This document shows, piece after piece, positions 46,836 through 54,579 of a DNA stretch of 64,000 bases (position 1 is the first letter of the stretch; each line of letters opens with the position of its first letter). Position numbers and translations under genes: made by a program. Origin of the DNA: Aminobacter carboxidus (GTDB lineage: Bacteria > Pseudomonadota > Alphaproteobacteria > Rhizobiales > Rhizobiaceae); the NCBI RefSeq assembly GCF_014863355.1, contig NZ_JACZEP010000001.1:1054001-1118000 (forward strand), given 5' to 3'. Below the pieces are notes generated by a model. It was given only the letters and a program-made list of their open reading frames with translations, had not been told where the DNA came from and did no database searches.

Positions 46836-48807
46836 GAACCTGGAGTTCCCCTGACAACAGCTTGTTCAGCCACAGCTGAGTCGACTCCCCAACTGACTCC
46901 TTCGCGAAATCCATCAATGTGGCGTCCAAGGATGCTGCTTCTTCCTCGAATGACGATCCAGTCCACGCCGCTAAAGGAATTGTGCGCTGGATGTAGATGA
47001 GTTCGGCTCTTGCGCGCGTGAGCGGATCGAGGCTCTCCTCGAAAACGATCCCGTTGATGCAACCGGTGCAGCGCTGCACTCGGCAGATTGCACCGGGGAC
47101 GTGATCGGGGGATACGTTCTTTGGAGGAGAATCTGGCTGGAGGCAGCCCATTCCCAGCCGTGTCCGCTGCCGCCGGTCTAACAGCCGACGTTCTTGCTCC
47201 AGAGTAATCTCCCCCCGCTCCAGCTTCAGTCGGATCCGGGTTGCGTCGAGTACCCGTCCGCTCTCGATCTCGCCGAATGTTACGTCTTGGAAGGCACGGA
47301 CGAGTCCCTCACTTTGAGCGCGGTAGCGCCGACGGCGGAGGTAGTGAACGAGTGAACGGTAGTCCTCATGCTGGCCAGCAAGCCGCGCGATGAGGATGTT
47401 GTTGCCGCTGGTTATGTAGGCGTGGCCGATCCAGGCATCCCGGGCATCCCCCGTCACGAGCGCCGCCAACGCAGGGTGGTCCTCGAACAGCCCATGCTTC
47501 TGCGCTGCCAACCTAGCAATTTCGTTTAGGTGGCTTGAGTCGTCGCCATGAAGGCAGCCTACCTCGCCCACCTTGTTGACTACGTGGAACAACCATGGGC
47601 TCCGAGACATCGTCTCGAGTCGCACGATCTCGGCAGCCGTCTCTGGCATACCGTCACTCAGGTACTTGGCGCGTGCATCGGCCAATCGCTGAAGCACCGT
47701 GCGTCTGAGGGGAGCGGTGCATTTTATCATGAACTCGATGATACGGTATGGATGCCACTCGGGCTTGCGCAGACAAGGGATGAACACGTGCTTGTCCGCT
47801 CTGCCTTTGAAACTATGAAGCACGCAGAACTCGGGTTTCTGAGGATGAGGCTCCCACCAGTGTTTTTCGTCGGAGATGTCGATGCCAATGGCGGTTGATA
47901 GATTCCAACCTGTGCCAACGAGAAAGAGCCAGAAGAAAACGGCTGTGTCTTGGTAGCTGGGATGAAACCACCGAAGTTTACCTACTATTCCTTCGCTTGC
48001 GCGTTCGGTCATACCTGGGGCGAGGTACTCCGGACCATTGTGTTTTTGTGTCCGGACGTTGTTCGCCTTATTAAGACCGCGGGCGCCTGCAGCGTAGAAA
48101 TCCTCCTTCGAGGGCAAGGTATTTCGGGTCAATTTGCGGACTAGCCAAGCGTGGTTTTCTCTCTGCTCCCACGCAGCACTTGCTCGAGTTGATCGAAGTC
48201 CGCGAGGGTCTCTTCCACCATTGGCTAAGCGCTCGCCTTCCTGAAACATGGCCTTGATCGACATCGCCTCCTTTTTGAAGGCGTTGTACAGCCGCGGGTA
48301 TGCTTTCAGGTCGACATCATCCTTATGGACTATCGGATCCCGCTCGCGTGCGGGCCAGAATAACGGCGTGGAACCACTTGTCATTCTTGCCGCGTCTACC
48401 AGGCCCTTGATGTGCTTGTAGACGCTTCCGGTGAAGCCCTTCGCTTCAGCCCATTTTGCTAGGGCAATACCATGGCCATCCTTCAGATCGGCAAAGCACT
48501 TTACCGACTGATCGGGGTCGATACTGTCGAGGAAACGCAAAAGTTGACGGCAGGACGACCTGAAGTCTGCCTCGTAACTCTCTGGAGGACAAAGCGCCTG
48601 GAAAACCTCTGAGAGACCGAGCGCGAAACCGAGCCTCCCCTGAAAATCCGCTGGCCATCTGGCCTGCAACTGTGGGGGCACATCCTCCCGTTTACGTCCC
48701 TCGGCAAACTCAGTCAGATCCACCGGATAGTACGAGCCATCATGGGCCTCAACCCAAAACTGGAGTGCGACGTCACCAGCGATATTGTTGGACCGGCGCT
48801 GCTTCAC
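46813..48807 (-). CDS. Tyrosine-recombinase-like protein with degenerate catalytic site
   Basis: About 664 aa from a GTG at 48807 that has CAGGTGACC in front; the frame continues to 48894 into the IS element and that part is not original. The integrase fold is suggested by FFWLFLVGTGWNLSTAIGI, where the box I Arg is replaced (GWN), and by LAGQHEDYRSLVHYLRRRRY with His and Tyr kept; the box II H-x-x-R motif is not seen. A Cys-rich end has CRVQRCTGC. It probably is a structural or directional partner of the two intact recombinases. Confidence 0.7.
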   Translation of the reverse strand: MKQRRSNNIAGDVALQFWVEAHDGSYYPVDLTEFAEGRKREDVPPQLQARWPADFQGRLGFALGLSEVFQALCPPESYEADFRSSCRQLLRFLDSIDPDQSVKCFADLKDGHGIALAKWAEAKGFTGSVYKHIKGLVDAARMTSGSTPLFWPARERDPIVHKDDVDLKAYPRLYNAFKKEAMSIKAMFQEGERLANGGRDPRGLRSTRASAAWEQRENHAWLVRKLTRNTLPSKEDFYAAGARGLNKANNVRTQKHNGPEYLAPGMTERASEGIVGKLRWFHPSYQDTAVFFWLFLVGTGWNLSTAIGIDISDEKHWWEPHPQKPEFCVLHSFKGRADKHVFIPCLRKPEWHPYRIIEFMIKCTAPLRRTVLQRLADARAKYLSDGMPETAAEIVRLETMSRSPWLFHVVNKVGEVGCLHGDDSSHLNEIARLAAQKHGLFEDHPALAALVTGDARDAWIGHAYITSGNNILIARLAGQHEDYRSLVHYLRRRRYRAQSEGLVRAFQDVTFGEIESGRVLDATRIRLKLERGEITLEQERRLLDRRQRTRLGMGCLQPDSPPKNVSPDHVPGAICRVQRCTGCINGIVFEESLDPLTRARAELIYIQRTIPLAAWTGSSFEEEAASLDATLMDFAKESVGESTQLWLNKLLSGELQVHDTFPAY

Positions 48808-48857
48808 GCGGTCACCTGACGGTCGAGTTCCCCGGAAAGTGCTCCGATACCATTCTT

Positions 48858-49584
48858 TGGACCGCCGGAAGGTAGAGTTTCCCGACGTTTTCACGATGGC
48901 GGGCTGGCTGCGCCATCGGGATTGAGCAACGAGATCGGGACCTTATGCCCGATCGCCCCGTGTGGGCGCTCCTCGTTGTAGTATCTGCGCCAATCCTCCA
49001 TCTTTTCAGCCGCGTCCGCAAGCGTCAGGAACCAATGGGCGTTCAGACACTCCGCCCGGAAGCGGCCGTTGAAGGCTTCGATGTAGGCATTGTCAGTCGG
49101 CTTCCCCGGCCTTGAGAAGTCGAGCGTGACGCCTCTGGTGTAAGCCCACAGGTCGAGGTCCCGGGAGACGAACTCGGAGCCCTGGTCGACGCGGATCGTC
49201 TTCGGATAGCCGATCTTCGGGCAGACATGCTCCAAAGCGCGGACCACGTCTTCGGCCCGATAGCTGAACCGGGGATCGAGCACAGGCACGTAGCGGGAGA
49301 ACGTATCGACGACCGTCAGCACGCGGATCTTCTTGCCCGTAGCGAGCTGATCGTGGACGAAGTCCATCGCCCAGACGTCGTTCGGGCGGACGGCTTCTTC
49401 CAGTTGAAGTAGGTCGCCTGGCTGATCCCCGCCCGACGGCAGATCTCCGCGACCGGAATCCCGTCCGCGCCCTGCTTCAGAATGAACGCCTTCTGCGCGT
49501 CCGAAAACTTCGATGCCTTCATCGTCTTCCGCTCCTCCCAGCCAAGGGATGTTACCGCGGAAAACTCCAGTTCCGAACGGCCCA
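48858..49584 (-). mobile_element. Internally deleted IS3-family insertion sequence
   Basis: About 727 bp bounded by imperfect inverted repeats: the left end begins TGGACCGCCGGAAGGTAGAG and the right end, read inward, begins TGGGCCGTTCGGAACTGGAG, both followed by TTT(C or T)CC. IS3 elements are normally 1.2-1.5 kb; the middle is missing here (see the transposase remnant). It lies between two recombinase genes, 11 bp after the stop of one and 50 bp before the start of the next. No clear target duplication was found (CTT left, GTT right). Confidence 0.8.
48891..49522 (-). pseudogene. IS3-family transposase remnant: OrfA N-terminus fused to OrfB C-terminus
   Basis: The 49522 end encodes the start of OrfA (MKASKFSDAQKAFILKQGA up to QATYFNWKK, the HTH region). 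It then joins, in another frame, at about 49390-49398 to the OrfB catalytic domain from PNDVWAMDF onward, with VVDTFSRYVPVLD, RVDQGSEF and IEAFNGRFRAECLN, ending LLNPDGAAS. About 500 bp covering the OrfA leucine zipper, frameshift site and OrfB N-terminus are gone. The remnant cannot make a full transposase but keeps both ends, so it may move in trans. Confidence 0.85.
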
Positions 49585-49595
49585 GTTTTCGGGGT

Positions 49596-50861
49596 TCAGA
49601 GCAAAAGAAAGGTGTGCCAACCGGCCGCTGCTTCTGCCAAGCCAGAGGCCGTCACGAGCCACCGGAGATACAGATCAGTCGTTTCTTCGCTTACGTGCCC
49701 TAGCTGTTTTCGCAGCGTTTTCAGATACCAAGCGCCTCGCGCTACGACCCAGTCTGCGCCCATATCGGATAACGCCCGGCCGGCCGCCGTGGCTTCATGC
49801 TCGAGCGCATAGAGCACGTAGAAGCATGCATAGGTATGCCTGCCGAAATGCGTAGTCCATCGGGCAGGGCGTGGTTCTACCGTATGGAAGCAGTCGTACA
49901 GCCGCGCCTCAGAGACCGGCGTACCCTCGTAGTGGCGGGCATCGGAGAGAAAAACTAGCGATTTCGGCGGGCTGTTCTCACGTTTGTGCCATAGGTAGCG
50001 GAGCCTCAACCATCCACCGTCCAGCCAGTTTCGGATCTCCATTAGGAATGGGATCGCAATGGAGATCGTGCGTGGTCTACCGCCCTTCGTCACGACCAGA
50101 GTGACTGGTCCGCTGACCTGGCCTGCCAAAGATAGATTCTGCAACGTTTCCTTCGAGGGGATCTGATGCTCTTTGATCGCAACGGTCTCGAAAAGACGCG
50201 TTCCCGATTCGAGAACGAAACGCGAAGCGAGGTACTTTGGGTAACCCTTCTTCTGCCGAACGGCTTGCAGCCAGCTTGCCACCTGCTGCGGTTTTGGGAG
50301 GTAGCTGACCTTCTCAACGTCTTCTGAGTCAGATTCCGGACGCCTTCCTTGCCGCGATCGAACGAGGGCCGTGGCTTGTCCGGGGAGTTGCGCGCCCGAG
50401 GGCCTGCTGACCACCTTGTACTTGACATCGAATGCAGGCCGTAAGCCGCGGTCGGCCGCCCAGGCTAGAAATGCTGTCGACTCGTCAGCATGATGATTGG
50501 CCGTTCTCGGCTTTAGTGTCCGACCGCTAAGGGACCAGCGTCCCAGAGCCATGTCATTCTGAAAGCGGAGAACACTCTTGTAAGATACGTCCCGCCAATC
50601 GATCTTGCGATGATCACACCAATCGACAAACACGCCGAGATGCCGCGCAATGTTCTCGACCGTCTTTTCTGACGGCACTTTCTCTGCATCCCAAGGAGCA
50701 GGCCGCCCGAGCCCCGCTTCGCCCAGAGCGCGTTCGCGAAGATATCGATTGTGCGTTCGGCAATACCGCCCCGCTCGATCAAAGAGCGCGGGCACACCAG
50801 CGACTGAGTCGAAACCCAACCGACCAAGCCGCTTCGCGTCCGGATAATACAGCGTCGCCAT
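49596..50861 (-). CDS. Tyrosine recombinase, first integrase of the module (TnpA/GmtY-like)
   Basis: About 421 aa from the ATG at 50861; the longer frame to 51071 runs through an upstream small gene. Core motifs: ESGTRLFETVAI (box I Arg, about 220), THFGRHTYACFYV (His-x-x-Arg, about 335) and LGHVSEETTDLYLRWL (Tyr, about 396), so it should be catalytic. The N-terminal part has a SAM-like domain (VENIARHLGVFVDWCDH). Its stop is natural and lies 11 bp before the IS end. It leads the four-gene recombinase operon. Confidence 0.85.
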   Translation of the reverse strand: MATLYYPDAKRLGRLGFDSVAGVPALFDRAGRYCRTHNRYLRERALGEAGLGRPAPWDAEKVPSEKTVENIARHLGVFVDWCDHRKIDWRDVSYKSVLRFQNDMALGRWSLSGRTLKPRTANHHADESTAFLAWAADRGLRPAFDVKYKVVSRPSGAQLPGQATALVRSRQGRRPESDSEDVEKVSYLPKPQQVASWLQAVRQKKGYPKYLASRFVLESGTRLFETVAIKEHQIPSKETLQNLSLAGQVSGPVTLVVTKGGRPRTISIAIPFLMEIRNWLDGGWLRLRYLWHKRENSPPKSLVFLSDARHYEGTPVSEARLYDCFHTVEPRPARWTTHFGRHTYACFYVLYALEHEATAAGRALSDMGADWVVARGAWYLKTLRKQLGHVSEETTDLYLRWLVTASGLAEAAAGWHTFLLL

Positions 50862-50881
50862 CGCGATCGATGCTCTCGCCG

Positions 50882-51130
50882 CTATTCCGATCGATCCCGT
50901 CGTTTCCGCAGGTAGGTTGATGTGAGCTGGATGTCGTCGTGACGTGTCGCTCGAAAATATCCGACGATCGATCCCGTCGGACGGGGCGCAGCAACGACGT
51001 GGTGACGGCAAGCGCCACACTCTGGATTGCGTCCTTCCGCGTAGCAGCTGTCTGGGCGTTCGAGAAGGCAATGCCCTTCTGCGGCGGCGTGGAAAAGTGT
51101 CGCCAAGACGTTTTGTTTGTGAGTGACCAT
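50882..51130 (-). CDS. Small Cys-containing protein upstream of the recombinase operon
   Basis: An 82-aa frame with a near-ideal ribosome site (AGGAGGCAACCG before the ATG at 51130), ending 20 bp before the first recombinase. The middle part has CYAEGRNPECGACRHH, a possible metal-binding cluster; the end is basic (STYLRKRRDRSE). No family recognised. The strong ribosome site and position suggest a real gene, perhaps an excisionase or regulator, but the function is not known. Confidence 0.5.
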   Translation of the reverse strand: MVTHKQNVLATLFHAAAEGHCLLERPDSCYAEGRNPECGACRHHVVAAPRPTGSIVGYFRATRHDDIQLTSTYLRKRRDRSE

Positions 51131-51477
51131 CGGTTGCCTCCTGTGGATACGCGCGAGCCTGGGGCGTCGCGGGGCGCTGGTCAACGGTGCGGCCTAAGGA
51201 TGGCGTGCGGGGGAATTTCGTCCGCCTGTGGATTGCCCAAAAGCCGTCAAACCCAAGGATTTCGAGGCAAAAGGACTCGTTTCCTCGTCAAAGGACTGCT
51301 TTGGCAAAATGGGCGCGGGAGTCCTTTGGGGGCACCTCATTGCGGCTTCCCTTGCCCCAACGATGCGATGCCGAAGATTTCCGCAGGCCTGTGGACAACC
51401 TGTTGACAAGCTGTGGAGCGCTCCGAGCACCCTGAGGAGCGCTCGGTTCCGGGTTAACGTCGGAATCGCTCGGACCG
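51131..51477. other. Candidate end of the mobile element, with repeated CTGTGGA motifs
   Basis: 347 bp without a gene between the recombinase operon and the six-gene operon. The heptamer CTGTGGA occurs four times on the plus strand (51141, 51226, 51389, 51411), and a near-palindrome GAGCGCTCC/GGAGCGCTC lies at about 51416-51448. The stretch carries the promoter of the recombinase genes and may contain recombinase binding sites. Confidence 0.4.
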
Positions 51478-53589
51478 TCAGCTTGGGAGGCGAATCAGGT
51501 CCTCGATCAGCTCCGAGCCGGGCGAAACTCCGGATACGAAAAGTCTGTCCCGAGCTCGGGTCGCGGCGACATAGAGAAGCTGCCGCTCGGTCGCGATGAC
51601 CTCGTCGAGTTCGAATTCGTCAGCGACGTCGGCCACGCGCGCTGCAAGCGGAAGAACGCCTTCGTCGCAGGCTACGACGAGCACCGCCCGAAACTCGAGA
51701 CCCTTGGCGAGGTGCATTGTGCCGACGAGCGCCGACGCCTCTGTATGCAGCTTGCCGGAGGATATTGTTCGGTACGGCAATTCCGCCGCCTCGGCGATCG
51801 CCCGGGCGCGAGGCAGCTCATCCGCCGAGCGGACGAAGATGGCGATCTGGTCGGCAGGGATGCCGTCGGCGAGCGCCATGCGGACGAAGGTCACCGCGGC
51901 CACCCGTTCCGCGTCCTCGCTGTCGGCAATGATGACCTCTGGGTCGAGGCCCTCGAAGACCGACACCGTGCCACGGCGGTCCTCCTCGAGGCCGTCGACG
52001 TCCCTTACGGTCTGCGGCAGCAGGCGGTCCGCCATCGCCCTGATCTGCTGGGAGGTTCGGTAGTTGACCTTAAGCGTTATCGAGCGGCCACGCACGTCGA
52101 TCCCAAGTCCCTTCCATGAGAAGGGCTGCTGGAAGATGCGCTGCCCAATATCGCCGGTGAAGAACAACGCGTCGGACCGGTTCGGAGCAATCGCTGAAAG
52201 GAAACGCAGTTCGGGCACGCCGAGGTCCTGGGCCTCATCGACGACGATGTGGGTGAAGGGCTTGTCGGTCTTGCCGGAGCAGGTTTCCGTCACCGCCGCG
52301 AACAACGACGCCTGGGTGAACAAGCTGCGTTGCCCAAGGACCTGCCGGACGGTCGCGAAGACCTGCCATAGCGCTTCACGCTGTTTCGCGCCTAGGCGGT
52401 TCTTGCGCCCCATTCGAGGCACATCAGCATAGGCGTCGGCGCTGTCGATGCGCCAGGCGTCAATGACGTTCTCCCACTCGGAAATCATGAACCGCAACGA
52501 GAAGCCAGTCTTCACATCGTTCGCCGCCTTCTCAACGATTCCACGGACCGTGTCGCGATCCGCGATATGCGCCTTGCGTCCCGTGGTGAGTGCGAAGAGT
52601 TCCTCGGCGATCTTCCGGAAGGAAGCGACCGTGACCCGGCTCTCGATGTCTGAGCGGCCACCCGACAGCACCGCCAGCTTGCGCTGCAGGGCCGCGGCCA
52701 GAGGATCGGAGAAGGTGGTGAGCAAGATGCGGGCGTCGGGATCGAGCCGGAGGACGCGCATCACCCGATGCAGTGCCACGACGGTCTTTCCCGTTCCCGC
52801 CGAGCCGGCCACACGCGCGGGTCCGGAATACTCTCGCTCGACGACGCCTCGCTGCAGCGGATGCAGGAACACCGCCCACTTCTCGAACGGTGCGTCGAGA
52901 GCCGTCTGCAACTCGTCCATCCCCTCCAGGACCCGGAAACGGCGCAGCGTATCCGGATGCGCCATGGGGTCCGCGACGGGAGCCGCGGCAGGCTTCAGGA
53001 TTCCGGTTGCCGCGTATTCGAGAAGTCCCTCGGCCGCCTCCTGGGGCAGGTGGGCGGCCAACGCGAAGAAGGTTTCCTCGGTGGCTGTTGCGACGTCGTT
53101 CAGCCAGTCCGGGGGGACGCCAATGGAAAGCAATTCGGCTTGGGCAAGGCGATCGAAGATCAGCGGCTGAGGGGCAGCGCCCTGTGGCGCGGAAGACGTA
53201 TCGAACGGCAGGTCCGGCTGCGTGAACTTGGTCGTGGCGGGTGGTGCGATTTCCTCCACCCGCTCGCGCACCTCGACGATCTGGACCGCACCCGTCGCCG
53301 GATGCGTTTCGATCCGCCGTCGCTCCGCCCAGGCATAGGCGTCGTCATGGTGGTCGACATAGGCAAGCATCAGGCTTGCGCCTGTCTTGTGGACGATGAT
53401 GCGGATGTCTCGGGACACCCGCACCGACCAGAAGTTCGGATCCTTGGACTTGTCGATGCGATGGAACTGTAGCCCGGGCTGGTCTGGATTCGCCTGCAGG
53501 TCGAACGCCGTAAGCTTCGCCTGCTTCTGCTCGTCATTGGCGAGCTTGGCGAGGGCGGCGGTGAAGCTGTCGGCAAGTATGGTCGGCAT
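51478..53589 (-). CDS. UvrD/Rep-type helicase with N-terminal RelE-like domain
   Basis: A 703-aa protein. Residues about 20-90 resemble a RelE/ParE toxin fold (FHRIDKSKDPNFWSVRVSRD, then RIIVHKTGASLMLAYVDHHD). From about residue 250 there is an SF1A helicase: Walker A AGSAGTGKT (about 267), VVDEAQDLGVPELRFL, GDIGQRIFQQPFSWKGLGI, VNYRTSQQIR, TMHLAKGLEFRAVLVV and YVAATRARDRLFVSG (motif VI). No nuclease domain is seen. It is the last gene of the six-gene operon, 8 bp after its neighbour. It may unwind DNA in restriction or defence; the toxin-like domain role is unknown. Confidence 0.85.
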   Translation of the reverse strand: MPTILADSFTAALAKLANDEQKQAKLTAFDLQANPDQPGLQFHRIDKSKDPNFWSVRVSRDIRIIVHKTGASLMLAYVDHHDDAYAWAERRRIETHPATGAVQIVEVRERVEEIAPPATTKFTQPDLPFDTSSAPQGAAPQPLIFDRLAQAELLSIGVPPDWLNDVATATEETFFALAAHLPQEAAEGLLEYAATGILKPAAAPVADPMAHPDTLRRFRVLEGMDELQTALDAPFEKWAVFLHPLQRGVVEREYSGPARVAGSAGTGKTVVALHRVMRVLRLDPDARILLTTFSDPLAAALQRKLAVLSGGRSDIESRVTVASFRKIAEELFALTTGRKAHIADRDTVRGIVEKAANDVKTGFSLRFMISEWENVIDAWRIDSADAYADVPRMGRKNRLGAKQREALWQVFATVRQVLGQRSLFTQASLFAAVTETCSGKTDKPFTHIVVDEAQDLGVPELRFLSAIAPNRSDALFFTGDIGQRIFQQPFSWKGLGIDVRGRSITLKVNYRTSQQIRAMADRLLPQTVRDVDGLEEDRRGTVSVFEGLDPEVIIADSEDAERVAAVTFVRMALADGIPADQIAIFVRSADELPRARAIAEAAELPYRTISSGKLHTEASALVGTMHLAKGLEFRAVLVVACDEGVLPLAARVADVADEFELDEVIATERQLLYVAATRARDRLFVSGVSPGSELIEDLIRLPS

Positions 53590-53597
53590 CGGAGCGA

Positions 53598-54578
53598 CTA
53601 CTTTTCGTCTTTTGGCGATCGAGACAGGCGGTCCCGACGATGCTCAACGACAAGTTTCGCGAGCATGTCCTCGCGCTTCACTTGATTTGCAGATTTGGCC
53701 TTCGGTTTAGATGCGCGTTCCTTTGGCGCCTTGATTTTAGCGGCTTTTGCCTCTCGTGGGAGGACAGCAGGCGCTTTAGGTTTCGGTCGACGTAGATCAC
53801 GTCGCCGGATCAAGGTCGTTGCGACCCCCAAAGCATCGCGCACCAGCTCAGGCTTGGGAGGATGCGTGCGGAGGGGCCTCAAGACGTGATCACCAGTCGA
53901 TACGATAGTGCGAAAGCGATCGCTTTCATACCAGGTTACTCGGTAAGAGCGCGGCTCAAGTCTATCGGTATGAAATGCACTAACGCTTAAAAACGAGCCA
54001 CTCACAACGTCGCCGACGACAATGATGTCGTCAGCGCAGGTGACAGCAAAGTGGACGATCGGCTCGTCAGCCATTTCGATCAACCGTCCGGTTATAAAGA
54101 GCTCCCACCCCTTTCGATCGACGGCCACGATTTCAATCATCTGCCAATCAATCGCGTACCCGGACTGGTGGTAGCGGCCGCCATCGTAGATCCCAATGAA
54201 CGTGGCTGCCTCTGCCAGTTCGAGACGAACGCCCCGCAAACGCGGCTGAGGACGTTCCGATGTAGGGCTTACCGCCAATCTCGGATTATCTGTGCATCCG
54301 TGTTTCGGCCATGGCGGTCCCAAGTCGTCAAAGAACACGCGGCTACCCCGGCCGTTCTGGTAGTAAAATACCGTCTCCTTACAGACCGGGCATTTTGCAT
54401 TGGGGTTTACGAAGCAAGACGAATAGCCTCGGCTGGCTCGTTCGTCACGCAAGATGCGCTCAGCGTCGCGGATCTGCATCGATCTGCGCAACTCGGAGCG
54501 ATCGATCCGGACGTTGCCCCATGTGCTGGAACACCAACCGCACCCGCAACTCGGATAGTGGTTGTGACCACGCCCCAT
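53598..54578 (-). CDS. Cys-rich, probably zinc-binding protein in the defence operon
   Basis: A 326-aa protein from the ATG at 54578, coupled to the methyltransferase stop (TGAGATG); a TTG at 54590 is rejected. N-terminal Cys clusters include HNHYPSCGCGWC and NAKCPVCKETVFYYQNG, followed by GSRVFFDDLGPPWPKHGC. This looks like zinc ribbons. The middle is beta-rich and the last 70 residues are Lys/Arg-rich (KPKAPAVLPREAKAAKIKAP), suggesting nucleic-acid binding. I recall similar proteins beside restriction genes in rhizobia, but no function is assigned. Confidence 0.75.
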   Translation of the reverse strand: MGRGHNHYPSCGCGWCSSTWGNVRIDRSELRRSMQIRDAERILRDERASRGYSSCFVNPNAKCPVCKETVFYYQNGRGSRVFFDDLGPPWPKHGCTDNPRLAVSPTSERPQPRLRGVRLELAEAATFIGIYDGGRYHQSGYAIDWQMIEIVAVDRKGWELFITGRLIEMADEPIVHFAVTCADDIIVVGDVVSGSFLSVSAFHTDRLEPRSYRVTWYESDRFRTIVSTGDHVLRPLRTHPPKPELVRDALGVATTLIRRRDLRRPKPKAPAVLPREAKAAKIKAPKERASKPKAKSANQVKREDMLAKLVVEHRRDRLSRSPKDEK

Positions 54579-54579
54579 C

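Noticed and set aside
48891-49522. Functional IS3 transposase
   Set aside because: The two open frames are fragments of OrfA and OrfB joined by an internal deletion; the leucine zipper and the frameshift region are missing.
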